Of a stretch of DNA of 64,000 nt, positions 1 through 7,809 are shown piece after piece. The stretch is from positions 40,001 to 104,000 of the forward strand of contig NZ_JAPEMV010000013.1 of assembly GCF_026342355.1 (NCBI RefSeq), written 5' to 3'. The stretch's first letter is position 1. The number at the start of each line of letters is the position of its first letter. The notes beneath the pieces are model-generated. The model worked only from the letters and a program-made list of their open reading frames with translations, did no database searches and was not told where the DNA came from. This stretch comes from Streptomyces sp. NBC_00249 (GTDB taxonomy: Bacteria > Actinomycetota > Actinomycetes > Streptomycetales > Streptomycetaceae). The translations under genes and the position numbers were made by a program.

Positions 1-1298
1 CCGATGAAGTCGTCCTCGGTGGAGATGTCCTCGTCGAAGGCGGAGCGCAGCTCGGCCGCCAGCTCCGGGTCGCTGTGCCGGCCCGCGCCGCCGGACTTCG
101 CGTAGAGGGCGTCGAGGAGCAGCTTGCGGGCGCGCGGGCGCAGCAGGTTCACCGGGGCGGTGCCGCTGAGCACGGTCTGGCGGATCCGGTTCAGCTCGGG
201 CGCCTCCAGCTCCTGGCGGCGCCCGAAGGCCACCACGCGCAGCCGCTCGGGGGCGTTCCCGAGCTCCAGGGCGCCGCGTACGGCCTTGCGCAGCACCTTG
301 AGCATGCGGGAGGAGCCCTTGATCCGGGCCACGGACGGGTCGTCGTACGTGGTCGCCTCGGCCCCGTCGACGAGCGAGCCGAGCGCCCGGATGGCGACCT
401 GGCCCTCCTCGCCGAGGGAGGGCAGGACGCCCTCGGTGTACGCGACGAGGAGGGGCGTCGGGGAGACGATCAGGATGCCGCCGGAGTAGCGGCGGCGGTC
501 CTGGTAGAGCAGGTACGCGGCCCGGTGCAGGGCCACGGCCGTCTTCCCCGTCCCGGGCCCGCCGGCCACCTCGGCGACGGACGCGGCGGGGGCTCGGATG
601 ACGAGGTCCTGCTCGGCCTGGATGGAGGAGACGATGTCCCGCATCGAGTGCGTACGGGCCCGCCCGAGGGCGGCCATCAGGGCGCCGTCACCGATGGCGG
701 GCAGCTCCCGCCCATCGAGGGAGGCGGTGATCTCGGGACGCATCAGGTCGTCCTCGACGCCGAGCACCTTGCGGCCCTTGGAGCGGATCACGCGTCGGCG
801 CACGACGCGGCCGGGGTCCTTCGGGGTCGAACGGTAGAACGGCGCGGCCGCCGGGGCGCGCCAGTCGATGACGAGCGGCGCGTAGTCGGTGTCGAGTACG
901 CCGATGCGCCCGATGTGCAGGGTCTCGGCGATGTCGGCGGTGAGATCGGCACGGATCGCGTCGTCGGCGGGCTCGCCGGAGGTGTACGCCCCGTCGGGGC
1001 CGCGCTCCCCGTCCTTGCCGAGGACGAGGTCGATCCGGCCGAAGAGGAAGTCCTCGAACTCGTTGTTGAGCCGGTTGAGGTGGATCCCGGCGCGGAACAC
1101 CTGCGCGTCGCGCTCGGCGAGGGCGCCGGGCGTACCGACCTGCCCCCGCTTGGCGGCGTCGTTCATCAGGAACTCGGCCTCGTGGATCTTCTCCTCAAGG
1201 CGTCGGTACACCTGATCGAGATGCGTCTGCTCGACCGCGATCTCCCGATCGCGGACGGAATCCGCCGTGCTGTCGACAGCGGCATTCTGCGCGGCCAC
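1..1298 (-). CDS. HelD/HelR-family RNA polymerase recycling ATPase (N-terminal part, gene continues off window)
   Basis: This is a UvrD-like superfamily 1 ATPase of the HelD/HelR family. Members bind RNA polymerase and release it from nucleic acid; HelR also protects it from rifamycins (family knowledge). About 432 residues are inside the window and the C-terminal half lies beyond base 1. A polar N-terminus likely to form a coiled coil (residues ~10-110) is followed by the family-typical DTDYAPLVIDWRAPAA near residue 135. Walker A, GGPGTGKTAVALH, lies near residue 247, then ILIVSPTPLL. GTG 1298 was chosen because AAGGGGG sits five bases upstream and no earlier start has a ribosome site. The long frame on the opposite strand here is only its shadow. 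HelD versus HelR cannot be decided without the rest of the protein. Confidence 0.88.
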   Translation of the reverse strand, partial: MAAQNAAVDSTADSVRDREIAVEQTHLDQVYRRLEEKIHEAEFLMNDAAKRGQVGTPGALAERDAQVFRAGIHLNRLNNEFEDFLFGRIDLVLGKDGERGPDGAYTSGEPADDAIRADLTADIAETLHIGRIGVLDTDYAPLVIDWRAPAAAPFYRSTPKDPGRVVRRRVIRSKGRKVLGVEDDLMRPEITASLDGRELPAIGDGALMAALGRARTHSMRDIVSSIQAEQDLVIRAPAASVAEVAGGPGTGKTAVALHRAAYLLYQDRRRYSGGILIVSPTPLLVAYTEGVLPSLGEEGQVAIRALGSLVDGAEATTYDDPSVARIKGSSRMLKVLRKAVRGALELGNAPERLRVVAFGRRQELEAPELNRIRQTVLSGTAPVNLLRPRARKLLLDALYAKSGGAGRHSDPELAAELRSAFDEDISTEDDFI

Positions 1299-1424
1299 CA
1301 AGGCCCCCTTCTGACGTGCATGGGCGACCGTCAACCGTACGCGAATCCAGGGCCTGCGCGCACGCCGGTTCCACGCGCCGGACAAATCACCCGGGGGAGG
1401 CAAAGGGTCCGTATAGGGGCGGGA

Positions 1425-1812
1425 CGGTCTCGGAGAGGTGTTGGGGCTTTCCCGTCGGTCTCATCGTCCTTCCGCGCCGTGCCGGCCTGTCAAGGGCGCT
1501 CACTGCGTTCGCGTCGCTCCGCGATGGCCTTCGGCCACCCTTGACAGACCGACCCGACACGGAAAAACGAAGACTGCCGGGAAACCCCCAAAAGAACGGG
1601 ACGGGGCGGAGAGAGGGAGGGGCGGGTCTCTCAGCGAAGAGACGACCTGTCTCCGGCCGCCATCCACCCATCCGGGCAGCTCAGAGTCCTGATTCCGGAC
1701 CGGTGGGCGGCCTACCCGCACGAAATGACGACGAGGCGGCCATCAGCCCCCTCCAGACGCGTCAGATCGCTACGCGCTCCTCATTTCTCAGCGTCTGCGG
1801 TCCGTCCGGGGC
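1425..1812 (+). repeat. Left copy of a ~388-bp inverted repeat (IR-L) bounding the HAD-XRE-GNAT island
   Basis: This 388-bp copy matches 4765-5151 in inverted orientation at roughly 95% identity by eye. The clearest differences are a two-base length change near 1500-1513 and single changes around 1556, 1613, 1651 and 1706; more mismatches sit at the outer end, 1425-1460. It contains its own imperfect palindrome (1443-1496 pairing with 1538-1589) around a loop that includes the small hairpin GGCCTTCGGCC. A further hairpin, GTCTCT...AGAGAC, lies near 1626. No coding frame in it looks real, and no transposase is present. It fills most of the 586 bp between the HelD-like gene and the HAD gene. 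Function unknown. Confidence 0.9.
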
Positions 1813-1884
1813 CGCTCCCCGCACCAGCCCACGGCCAGGAGGCCACGGGTGCTTCCCCGCACCAGGGCTCAGTAGGCTGGCGGG

Positions 1885-2526
1885 ATGATTCGGACGGTCG
1901 TTCTGGACATCGGCGAGACGCTCACCCGGGACGATCGCTATTGGGCGGCATGGGCCGACTGGCTCGGCGTGTCTCGGCACACGCTCTCCGCGCTGGTGGG
2001 GGCCGTGGTCGTGGACGGCAGAGACAACGCGGATGCGATTCGCATGCTGCGCCCGGATGTCGACATCGCCGCCGAGTACGCTGCCCGCGACGCTGCGGGG
2101 CGCGGCGAGTGGCTCGACGAGACGGACCTCTACGAGGATGTCCGGCCGGCGCTGGCAGCCCTTCGTGCGGCAGGGGTGCGTGTCGTCGTCGCAGGCAACC
2201 AGAGCCGCCAGGCGGGCGACCTCCTGCGCGCGCTGGACCTGCCCGCGGACCTGGTCGTCACCTCGGGCGAGTGGGGCGTGGCGAAGCCTGCGCGCGGGTT
2301 CTTCGAGCAGGTGCTGGCGGTGTCCGGGTGCCCGGCGTCGGAGACGTTGTACGTCGGCGACCATCCGGCCAACGACATCCATCCGGCCCGCGCCGCCGGC
2401 CTGCGGACCGCTCACCTGCGGCGTGGGCCGTGGGGTCATTGGTGGGCCGACGACCCCGGTGTCCGCGCTGCCGCGGACTGGTCCATCGACTCCCTCGCAG
2501 AGCTGCCCCACATCGTCAAACAATAG
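1885..2526 (+). CDS. HAD-superfamily hydrolase
   Basis: The 213-residue protein is a haloacid-dehalogenase-like phosphohydrolase, probably cytoplasmic; its substrate is unknown. Motif I is LDIGETLT at the N-terminus: the nucleophile Asp is present, but the Asp usually two residues later is Gly. The helical cap spans ~15-85. The motif II region is VVVAGNQSR, motif III lysine lies in GVAKPARGFFEQVL (~130), and motif IV is YVGDHPANDI (~155). It is the first gene inside the island, 72 bp from IR-L, and probably heads a transcript with the XRE gene 53 bp downstream. The missing second Asp occurs in several HAD subfamilies, so activity remains possible but the catalytic type is uncertain. Confidence 0.85.
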   Translation: MIRTVVLDIGETLTRDDRYWAAWADWLGVSRHTLSALVGAVVVDGRDNADAIRMLRPDVDIAAEYAARDAAGRGEWLDETDLYEDVRPALAALRAAGVRVVVAGNQSRQAGDLLRALDLPADLVVTSGEWGVAKPARGFFEQVLAVSGCPASETLYVGDHPANDIHPARAAGLRTAHLRRGPWGHWWADDPGVRAAADWSIDSLAELPHIVKQ

Positions 2527-2579
2527 GCATCAGGGCCGAGTTCGCCCGCTTTCACCGGAGGTCGTACTACCTTGCGGGG

Positions 2580-3749
2580 ATGGCCGACCACATCGGGCAG
2601 CGCATCGCCACACGGCGCCGGGCCCGACGTATGACCCAAGCCGATCTCGCTCGTGAGGCCCACGTCTCCCTCGCCATGATCAAAGCCTGTGAGCGGGGCG
2701 TCCGTACGCCCGGCCCCTCGACGCTGGAGGCGATCGCGTCCGCGCTCGCCGTGGACGCGTCGCGCCTCGATCCGGCGTGCAGAGCGACAACTCGCCGAGT
2801 GCACGCCTCACTCCCTTCCATCTCGGCGGCCATCGCCGGATACGAGTACGCAATGGGCCCGTCGCCGCGTCCTCTGCCGCAACTGCGGGCCGATCTCCAT
2901 ACCGCGGTCGGGTGGCGTCTCGCCGCGCAGTACGGCCTGATCGCAACCCGTGCTCCTGAGCTCCTCGCGGACACGTTGGCATGCCTGCACACGGCCGCGG
3001 GGGTCAGGAGGGAGGATGCCGCGCGGCTGGTGGTCACGGCGGCGCGGACGGCCGACGCGGTGGCCTACAAGTTCGGGGCGCACGATCTCTCGGCCCGGCT
3101 GATCGACGTGATGCGATGGGCAGCTGTGCAGGTCGACGACCCCGCCGTCCATGCCACAGTCGCCTACGTCCGCGCCGAGACCTTCCTTGCCGCCCGAGCT
3201 CACCGGGTCGGCCAGATCGCCTTGGAGCAGGCTCTGGACGCGGCGCCCGCTCCGGGCGGTGAACTGTCGACGGCCACGCGCGGTGCCCTGCACATGCGGA
3301 CCGCTGTAGTGGCCGCCCGAGCGGCTGACCCGGATGCCGCGTACGCGCACCTGCGTGAGGCTCGAAGGCTTGCCGAGGGTCTTCGCGAGGGCATCTACCT
3401 CGGCACCGCGTTCGGACCGTCCAGCATCCGCATCCACGAGGTGGCGCTCTCCGTCAGCCTCGGCCGGGACCACATCGGCCATGCCCTCAATGTCGCCCGC
3501 GAATGGCGGCCGGGCGATGAGCTTCCTGCGGAACGCCGGTCCGGATTCTGGATCGAGGTGGCACGCGCCCAGTTGTGGTCAGGGGATCCGGACGGCGCCT
3601 TCGAGTCCCTCAAGGCAGCCCGCAGCCAAGCCCCACAGCACGTACGCGAACACCCATGGGCTCGGGAGGACATCGAGAAGATCCGTCGGCTCAAGCGTGC
3701 CGATGCCACGGAGCTGACGCACTACGCCGAATGGATCGGCGCCGTCTGA
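2580..3749 (+). CDS. XRE-family transcriptional regulator with helical-repeat C-terminus
   Basis: The 389-residue protein starts with an XRE/Cro helix-turn-helix (residues ~5-60): GQRIATRRRARRMTQADLA, then VSLAMIKACERG as recognition helix. The remaining ~300 residues are alpha-helical and Ala-rich, with TPR-like blocks (DPDAAYAHLREARRLAEG, WSGDPDGAFESLKAAR). This architecture is common in streptomycete regulators that sense a peptide or partner. ATG 2580 was chosen because the helix-turn-helix begins there; the frame is open much further upstream, through the HAD gene and repeat, but that part reads as out-of-frame noise. GGAGG lies 17 bases upstream, which is distant. A perfect inverted repeat downstream (3759-3777) is a candidate operator. 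Effector unknown. Confidence 0.85.
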   Translation: MADHIGQRIATRRRARRMTQADLAREAHVSLAMIKACERGVRTPGPSTLEAIASALAVDASRLDPACRATTRRVHASLPSISAAIAGYEYAMGPSPRPLPQLRADLHTAVGWRLAAQYGLIATRAPELLADTLACLHTAAGVRREDAARLVVTAARTADAVAYKFGAHDLSARLIDVMRWAAVQVDDPAVHATVAYVRAETFLAARAHRVGQIALEQALDAAPAPGGELSTATRGALHMRTAVVAARAADPDAAYAHLREARRLAEGLREGIYLGTAFGPSSIRIHEVALSVSLGRDHIGHALNVAREWRPGDELPAERRSGFWIEVARAQLWSGDPDGAFESLKAARSQAPQHVREHPWAREDIEKIRRLKRADATELTHYAEWIGAV

Positions 3750-3758
3750 GCCCTTGCG

Positions 3759-3777
3759 GGGATACAGGAAGTATCCC
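3759..3777. promoter_or_regulatory. Perfect inverted repeat GGGATAC-N5-GTATCCC, candidate operator
   Basis: Seven-base arms separated by five bases lie between the XRE stop (3749) and the small-ORF pair at 3841. The position suits autoregulation or control of the small ORFs by the XRE protein. GGGATACC also occurs in the toxin-antitoxin promoter at 13387, which may be chance. Binding is inferred, not shown. Confidence 0.45.
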
Positions 3778-3840
3778 TTGTGCCGCCTGGAGTGCCCCAC
3801 CATCTGTCTGCCCGCACCGCACATGCAGATGAGAGGCACC

Positions 3841-3999
3841 ATGGCCACGGACACCAGCGTCACCCGGCTCCACGCCGAAACATGCGAGGACTGCGGCGCA
3901 GTCCGCCTGAACCCTGCACCCACCCAGGCCCTCCTCGACCGCGCACGCGTCGGCTGGGAGCGGTTCCTCTCCTCATTCGAGGAGGCAGGAAATGAGTGA
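3841..3999 (+). CDS. Small CxxC protein
   Basis: A 52-residue acidic protein beginning MATDTSVTRLHAETCEDCGA. The CEDC pair could bind metal or be redox-active, but there is no second CxxC to complete a zinc ribbon in the monomer. The C-terminus is helical (ALLDRARVGWERFLSSFEE). AGAGG lies five bases before ATG 3841. The gene overlaps the next one by eight bases, a sign of translational coupling. An XRE regulator followed by two tiny ORFs is a familiar layout in Streptomyces, often involved in developmental or antibiotic regulation, but I do not recognise this protein and assign no function. Confidence 0.6.
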   Translation: MATDTSVTRLHAETCEDCGAVRLNPAPTQALLDRARVGWERFLSSFEEAGNE

Positions 4000-4207
4000 G
4001 TGCTACGCGTACCTCCCGCATCAATTGCTGCGTCGGCGTGTCCGGGATATCGCTTCCGGCACCGAAGGAGAGCTGATGGCGGTGATCAACGAGAACGTCT
4101 CGGACACCGGTGTCGAGCGCTGGATGCCGCTGGCCTACATCCGGGCCGCGTCCGGGCGGGAGTTCACCACGGCGGTCGGCAACGTCGAGCCCGTGACGGC
4201 CGTATAA
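3992..4207 (+). CDS. Small hypothetical protein coupled to the CxxC protein
   Basis: A 71-residue basic protein (MSECYAYLPHQLLRRRVRD...) whose second half reads as short beta strands: GELMAVINENV, ERWMPLAYIRAA and GREFTTAVGNVEPV. It has no signal peptide or membrane segment. ATG 3992 overlaps the stop region of the 52-residue gene. GGAGG just inside the upstream gene (about 3979-3983) fits as its ribosome site, so both are probably translated from one message. It is the fourth of five island genes. Not recognised; a small beta-barrel or adaptor for the XRE system would be speculation. Confidence 0.55.
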   Translation: MSECYAYLPHQLLRRRVRDIASGTEGELMAVINENVSDTGVERWMPLAYIRAASGREFTTAVGNVEPVTAV

Positions 4208-4247
4208 CCGGTCGACACCCCGACCCGTGATGGCGTTGGGTGGCGCC

Positions 4248-4796
4248 ATGCCTGAGCTGCGTACCGATCGTCTCCTGCTGCGCCCGTGGCGCGAGTCCGA
4301 TCTCGAGCCGTGGGCGGCGATGAACGCCGATCCCGAGGTGCGGAAGTATCTGGGGGACCTGCTGACGCGAGAGCAGAGCGATGCCGTCGTGGAGCGCATG
4401 CGGACAGATTTCGACGCGCGCGGCTTTGGATGGTGGGCGCTGGAGCTGCGGGAGACCGGTGAGTTCATCGGCCGCGCCGGCTTGGACGAGATCGACATTC
4501 CGTTCGCGGGGGTGGATGTCGGGTGGCGGCTGGTCCGCTCGGCCTGGGGCCACGGCTACGCGACCGAAGCCGCCCGGGCCTGCCTGGCGTTTGCTTTCGG
4601 GACCCTCGGGCTGCGGGAAGTCCTCGCGTCGACGACGGTCGGCAATCTCCGCTCCCAGGCAGTCATGCACCGCATCGGCATGACCCGCGACCCGGCCGAC
4701 GACTTCGAGGACCCGTCCGTACCCGAAGGACCACTGCGCCCTTGTGTGCTCTACCGGACGACCAGCCCCGGACGGACCGCAGACGCTGAGAAATGA
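4248..4796 (+). CDS. GNAT-family (RimJ-like) N-acetyltransferase; C-terminus runs into IR-R
   Basis: The 182-residue protein is an acetyl-CoA-dependent transferase. It opens with the RimJ/RimL pattern MPELRTDRLLLRPWRESDLE. The core strand is GFGWWALELRETGEFIGRAGL, and the acetyl-CoA loop follows at GWRLVRSAWGHGYATEAARA (~95-115), then VGNLRSQAVMHRIGM. Relatives usually end soon after a VLYRL-type strand; here VLYRTTS is followed by ~10 residues and a stop encoded inside the right repeat (from 4765). The repeat therefore either arrived at the gene's natural end or replaced its last codons. ATG 4230 or GTG 4227 are alternative starts; 4248 is preferred from family alignment. Substrate unknown. 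Confidence 0.82.
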   Translation: MPELRTDRLLLRPWRESDLEPWAAMNADPEVRKYLGDLLTREQSDAVVERMRTDFDARGFGWWALELRETGEFIGRAGLDEIDIPFAGVDVGWRLVRSAWGHGYATEAARACLAFAFGTLGLREVLASTTVGNLRSQAVMHRIGMTRDPADDFEDPSVPEGPLRPCVLYRTTSPGRTADAEK

Positions 4797-5151
4797 GGAG
4801 CGCGTAGCGATCTGACGCGTCTGGAGGGGGCTGATGGCCGCCTCGTCGTCATTTCGTGCGGGTAGGCCGCTCACCGGTCCGGAATCAGGACTCTGAGCTG
4901 CCCGGATGGGTGGATGGCGGCCGAAGGCAGGTCGTCTCTTCGCTGAGAGACCCGCCCCTCCCCCCTCTCCGCCCCGTCCCGTTCTTTTGGGGGTTTCCCG
5001 GCAGTCTTCGTTTTTCCGTGCCGGGTCGGTCTGTCAAGGGTGGCCGAAGGCCATCGCGGAGCGACGCGACGAAGGAGCGCCCTTGACAGGCCGGCACGGC
5101 GCGGAAGGACGATGAGACTGACGGGAAACCCCCATACCGTCTCTGAGACCG
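4765..5151 (-). repeat. Right copy of the ~388-bp inverted repeat (IR-R)
   Basis: This is the inverted partner of 1425-1812, 387 bp long, with the same end facing inward. Its nested palindrome spans 4989-5133. It overlaps the last ten codons and stop of the GNAT gene, then ends 15 bp before the stop of the CGNR gene. The two copies differ at only a handful of positions plus two small indels, so duplication is recent or the copies are homogenised by gene conversion. The 2.95 kb between them could be inverted by recombination between the copies. Confidence 0.9.
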
Positions 5152-5165
5152 ACCAAGGGCAGCGC

Positions 5166-5753
5166 CTACTCCCCCACCCCCACCACCGCCCGGACCCGCC
5201 TCCGGTGGCGGGCTACGCGCTCGCGGTTGCCGCACAGTTCGCTGGAGCACCAGCGGCGGCGGTGGCCGCGGGAGGTGTCGAGGTAGACGCGGGCGCAGCC
5301 GTCGCCCTCGCAGGAGCGCAGCAGCGCCAGGTCGCCGGGGTCGGTGAGCAGCTCCACCGCGTCCCGGGCCACCGAGGACAGCAGCCCGGCGCATTCCACC
5401 CCGCCGCACAGTTCGCGTACGAGGTGTCCTTCCTGGTCCCGTACGGCGCACAGCCCCGGTGGCGGGCCCGCGGCGGCGGCGTTGACCCGGGCGAGGGCGA
5501 GGGCGAGGGTGCCCGCCTCCGCGCCGGCGCCGGCCAGTTCGGCCCGTACGAGGCTGTCGACGTCGGCGCGCAGGCTCCGGAAGGCCGCCACCCAGTCGGG
5601 CCCGAGCCGTCCGAGCGGGGTCCGGTCGGGTACCAGGCCCGCGCCGACGAGCCACAGCCGCAGGTCGTCGGTGTCTCGGATCCCCTCGGCCTTCCCGTGC
5701 GGGGTGAAGGTGGCCAGCAGGTCGAGACAGACCCGCCCTGAGTCGAACCACAT
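5166..5753 (-). CDS. CGNR zinc-finger (ABATE-domain) regulator
   Basis: The 195-residue protein opens MWFDSGRVCLDLLATF, typical of the ABATE/CGNR family. These are presumed stress-responsive DNA- or RNA-binding proteins common in actinomycetes. The C-terminal CGNR zinc finger lies at ~145-190: LLRSCEGDGCARVYLD, then HRRRWCSSELCGN. The Cys pairs at CEGDGC and CSSELC are intact. Several in-frame starts precede it (GTG 5786, ATG 5777, ATG 5762). ATG 5753 was chosen because the conserved sequence begins there and GGGGA precedes it by five bases. It lies just outside the right repeat and is probably not part of the island. Confidence 0.85.
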   Translation of the reverse strand: MWFDSGRVCLDLLATFTPHGKAEGIRDTDDLRLWLVGAGLVPDRTPLGRLGPDWVAAFRSLRADVDSLVRAELAGAGAEAGTLALALARVNAAAAGPPPGLCAVRDQEGHLVRELCGGVECAGLLSSVARDAVELLTDPGDLALLRSCEGDGCARVYLDTSRGHRRRWCSSELCGNRERVARHRRRVRAVVGVGE

Positions 5754-5870
5754 GCCGGTCCCCATGCCCGTCCACATGCCCGTCACCGCCTCGGTCGCCG
5801 TGGGACGCCTCTCCAGAGTGCCGTCGGCGCGTGCGTTGCGGAAGCCCCCGGGCGGGGGCCGCGGGGCGCG

Positions 5871-6419
5871 TTACGGGGCGGGCGGGTCGTCGTGGAGCAG
5901 GCGCTGGAAGAGGCGGTGGTCGCGCCAGGCGCCGGCGATGTGGAGGTAGCGGGGTGCGAGCCCGTACTGGGTGAAGCCCACCTTGGCGAGGACCCGCTGC
6001 GAGGCCAGGTTGTCCACGAGCGTCCCGGCCTCGACGCGGTGCAGTCCGACGTCCTCGCGCGCGATGCGGCAGACCTCCTCCAGGGCGGCGGTGGCGAGCC
6101 CCTTGCCGTGCCAGGCCTGGTCGACCCAGTAGCCGACGCCGCCGCTGGCGAGGGGGCCGTGGACGATGCTGCCGAGGTTGATCGACCCGACGACCGCCCC
6201 GCTCGCGTGCTCTACGAGGACGTACGGGAGCATCCGCCCGCCCTCGCGCTCCTCGAGCAGGCCCTCGATCCGGTCCCGCTGGCCCGCCTCCGTGTAGAAC
6301 TCCTCGGCCCGGTGGGGCTCGTAGGGCGCCATGGACGCCCGGTTGCGCACTATGACGTCGGTCAGCGCGGCGGCGTCGTCGAGCGCGACGCCCCTCATCT
6401 CCACCCCGTGAATGATCAT
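5871..6419 (-). CDS. GNAT-family N-acetyltransferase (RimJ/RimL-like)
   Basis: The 182-residue protein opens MIIHGVEMRGVALDDAAAL. It carries the acetyl-CoA site GYWVDQAWHGKGLATAALEE near residue 98 and the C-terminal signature LVDNLASQRVLAKVGFTQYG, then LAPRYLHIAGAWRDHRLFQR. This is the fold of ribosomal-protein alanine acetyltransferases and related detoxifying enzymes. It is a single gene between the CGNR regulator and nnaR, with 117-bp and 41-bp gaps. It is not closely similar to the island GNAT at 4248. Substrate unknown; RimJ versus an antibiotic-type acetyltransferase cannot be separated from sequence alone. Confidence 0.85.
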   Translation of the reverse strand: MIIHGVEMRGVALDDAAALTDVIVRNRASMAPYEPHRAEEFYTEAGQRDRIEGLLEEREGGRMLPYVLVEHASGAVVGSINLGSIVHGPLASGGVGYWVDQAWHGKGLATAALEEVCRIAREDVGLHRVEAGTLVDNLASQRVLAKVGFTQYGLAPRYLHIAGAWRDHRLFQRLLHDDPPAP

Positions 6420-6460
6420 TCCGGCACGCTAACGGACGCCCCCGCGACGCGACCAGCCCC

Positions 6461-7666
6461 TCACCGCGCCACCCCGCACTCCCCCGCGTCCAGCGACAGC
6501 CGGTACCCCCGCTTGACCACCGTCTGGATCAGCATCGGCACCCCCAGCGCCGCCCGCAGCCGGGCCATCGCCGTCTCCACGGCGTGTTCGTCGCGCCCCG
6601 CGCCCGGCAGCGCCCGCAGCAGTTCGGCCCGGGACACGACCCATCCGGGGCGGCGGGCGAGGGCCTCCAGCAGGGCCATCCCGGCCGGGGGCACGGGCCG
6701 CAGCCCGTCGTCGACGAGGACCGCCTGGCCCCGGATCTCCAGCCGGTGCCCGGCGACGGGCAGGACCCGGGCCCGGCCCGGGAGTTCCTGGCACAGCAGC
6801 TGCACCAGGGGCCCCAGCCGGAACCGCTCCGGCTGTACGGTCGTCACCCCCTCGGCCTGCAGCGGCAGCGCCGTCACCGGGCCGACGCAGGCCGCGAGCA
6901 CCTTCCCCCGCAGCGCCTCCAGGACGGCTTCCCGCAGTCCGCGTTCGGCGGCCCGGGACAGCAGTGAGGCCGCCGCGGGTGCGGAGGTGAAGCTGACGGC
7001 GTCCACCGCCCCGACGGCCACCGCGTCGAGCAGCCGGTCGAGCGGTGCGAGGTCCTCGGGCGGCATCCACCGGTACACCGGTACGGGCACGACCTCGGCC
7101 CCGCCCGCCCGCAGGGCCTCCACGAATCCGGGGAGCGGCTCGCCGTGCAGCTGGAGCGCGATCCGCCGTCCGGCGACGCCGCCGTCGAGCAGCCGGTCGA
7201 GGACCTCGGCGAGGGATTCGGACTGCGGGGACCAGGCCTCGACCAGTCCGGCGGCCCGTACGGCCCCCTTGACCTTGGGTCCGCGCGCCAGGAGTTCGGT
7301 GGCGCGCAGCCGGTCGAGCAGTTCCTCGCCGATCCCCCATCCGTCGGCGGCCTCGATCCATCCCCGGAAGCCGATGGCGGTGGTGGCGACGACCGCGTCG
7401 GGCGGGCAGTCGACGAGGTTCTTGGTGGCGGCCATCAGCTCGCTGTCGTCGGCCAGCGGCACGATCCGCAGGGCGGGTGCGTGCACGACGGCCGCCCCGC
7501 GGCGGCGCAGCAGGGCGATGAGCTCGTCGGCCCGCCGGGCGGCGGTGACCCCGACGGTGAATCCGGCGAGGGGCCCGGCGGGGGCACCGGCAAGCGGACC
7601 GGCGGGGGAACCGGCAAGAGGAGGGAGGGAACCGGTGGGGGGACCGCTGTGGGTGGCGTCGTCCAT
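6461..7666 (-). CDS. nnaR: NnaR-type regulator: HemD-like domain fused to winged helix
   Basis: The 401-residue protein has a Gly/Pro-rich N-terminus, then a uroporphyrinogen-III-synthase-like domain (~40-295: FTVGVTAARRADEL, VATTAIGFRGWIEA, VDAVSFTSAPAAASLL). An OmpR-type winged helix (~315-395) follows: LEIRGQAVLVDDGLRPVPPA, ending LIQTVVKRGYRLSLD. In S. coelicolor NnaR has this architecture and acts with GlnR in nitrate/nitrite assimilation (established). The neighbouring narK supports the same role. The HemD fold probably senses rather than catalyses, which is inference. ATG 7666 follows a 143-bp gap holding a strong inverted repeat, so it may be transcribed separately from narK. Confidence 0.85.
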   Translation of the reverse strand: MDDATHSGPPTGSLPPLAGSPAGPLAGAPAGPLAGFTVGVTAARRADELIALLRRRGAAVVHAPALRIVPLADDSELMAATKNLVDCPPDAVVATTAIGFRGWIEAADGWGIGEELLDRLRATELLARGPKVKGAVRAAGLVEAWSPQSESLAEVLDRLLDGGVAGRRIALQLHGEPLPGFVEALRAGGAEVVPVPVYRWMPPEDLAPLDRLLDAVAVGAVDAVSFTSAPAAASLLSRAAERGLREAVLEALRGKVLAACVGPVTALPLQAEGVTTVQPERFRLGPLVQLLCQELPGRARVLPVAGHRLEIRGQAVLVDDGLRPVPPAGMALLEALARRPGWVVSRAELLRALPGAGRDEHAVETAMARLRAALGVPMLIQTVVKRGYRLSLDAGECGVAR

Positions 7667-7730
7667 CGTCGTGACCTGCCTTGGCTGCCTTGCCCGCCGG
7701 GGCGGGGTGCACATCGCGGGAACGGGTGGA

Positions 7731-7762
7731 CCGAGCCTGCCAACACGTCGTGTCAGGCTCGG
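7731..7762. terminator. Inverted repeat between narK and nnaR (terminator or operator)
   Basis: CCGAGCCTG pairs with CAGGCTCGG, and an inner ACACG-T-CGTGT extends the stem. It lies 48 bp downstream of the narK stop and 65 bp upstream of nnaR. No T-run follows, so it could be an intrinsic GC hairpin terminator, an attenuator, or a palindromic operator for NnaR itself. Confidence 0.5.
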
Positions 7763-7809
7763 TTCCACCGTATTTCGGGGCCGTAACGCGCCGCCGCGCC
7801 CCGGGCCCG

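Noticed and set aside
75..1544. 489-codon plus-strand frame
   Set aside because: It is antisense to the HelD-like gene, whose motifs are clear; high GC makes such shadows common.
1425..5151. Classical composite transposon or chromosome-end inverted repeat
   Set aside because: No transposase lies in either repeat, and the location is in conserved core genes, not at a chromosome arm.
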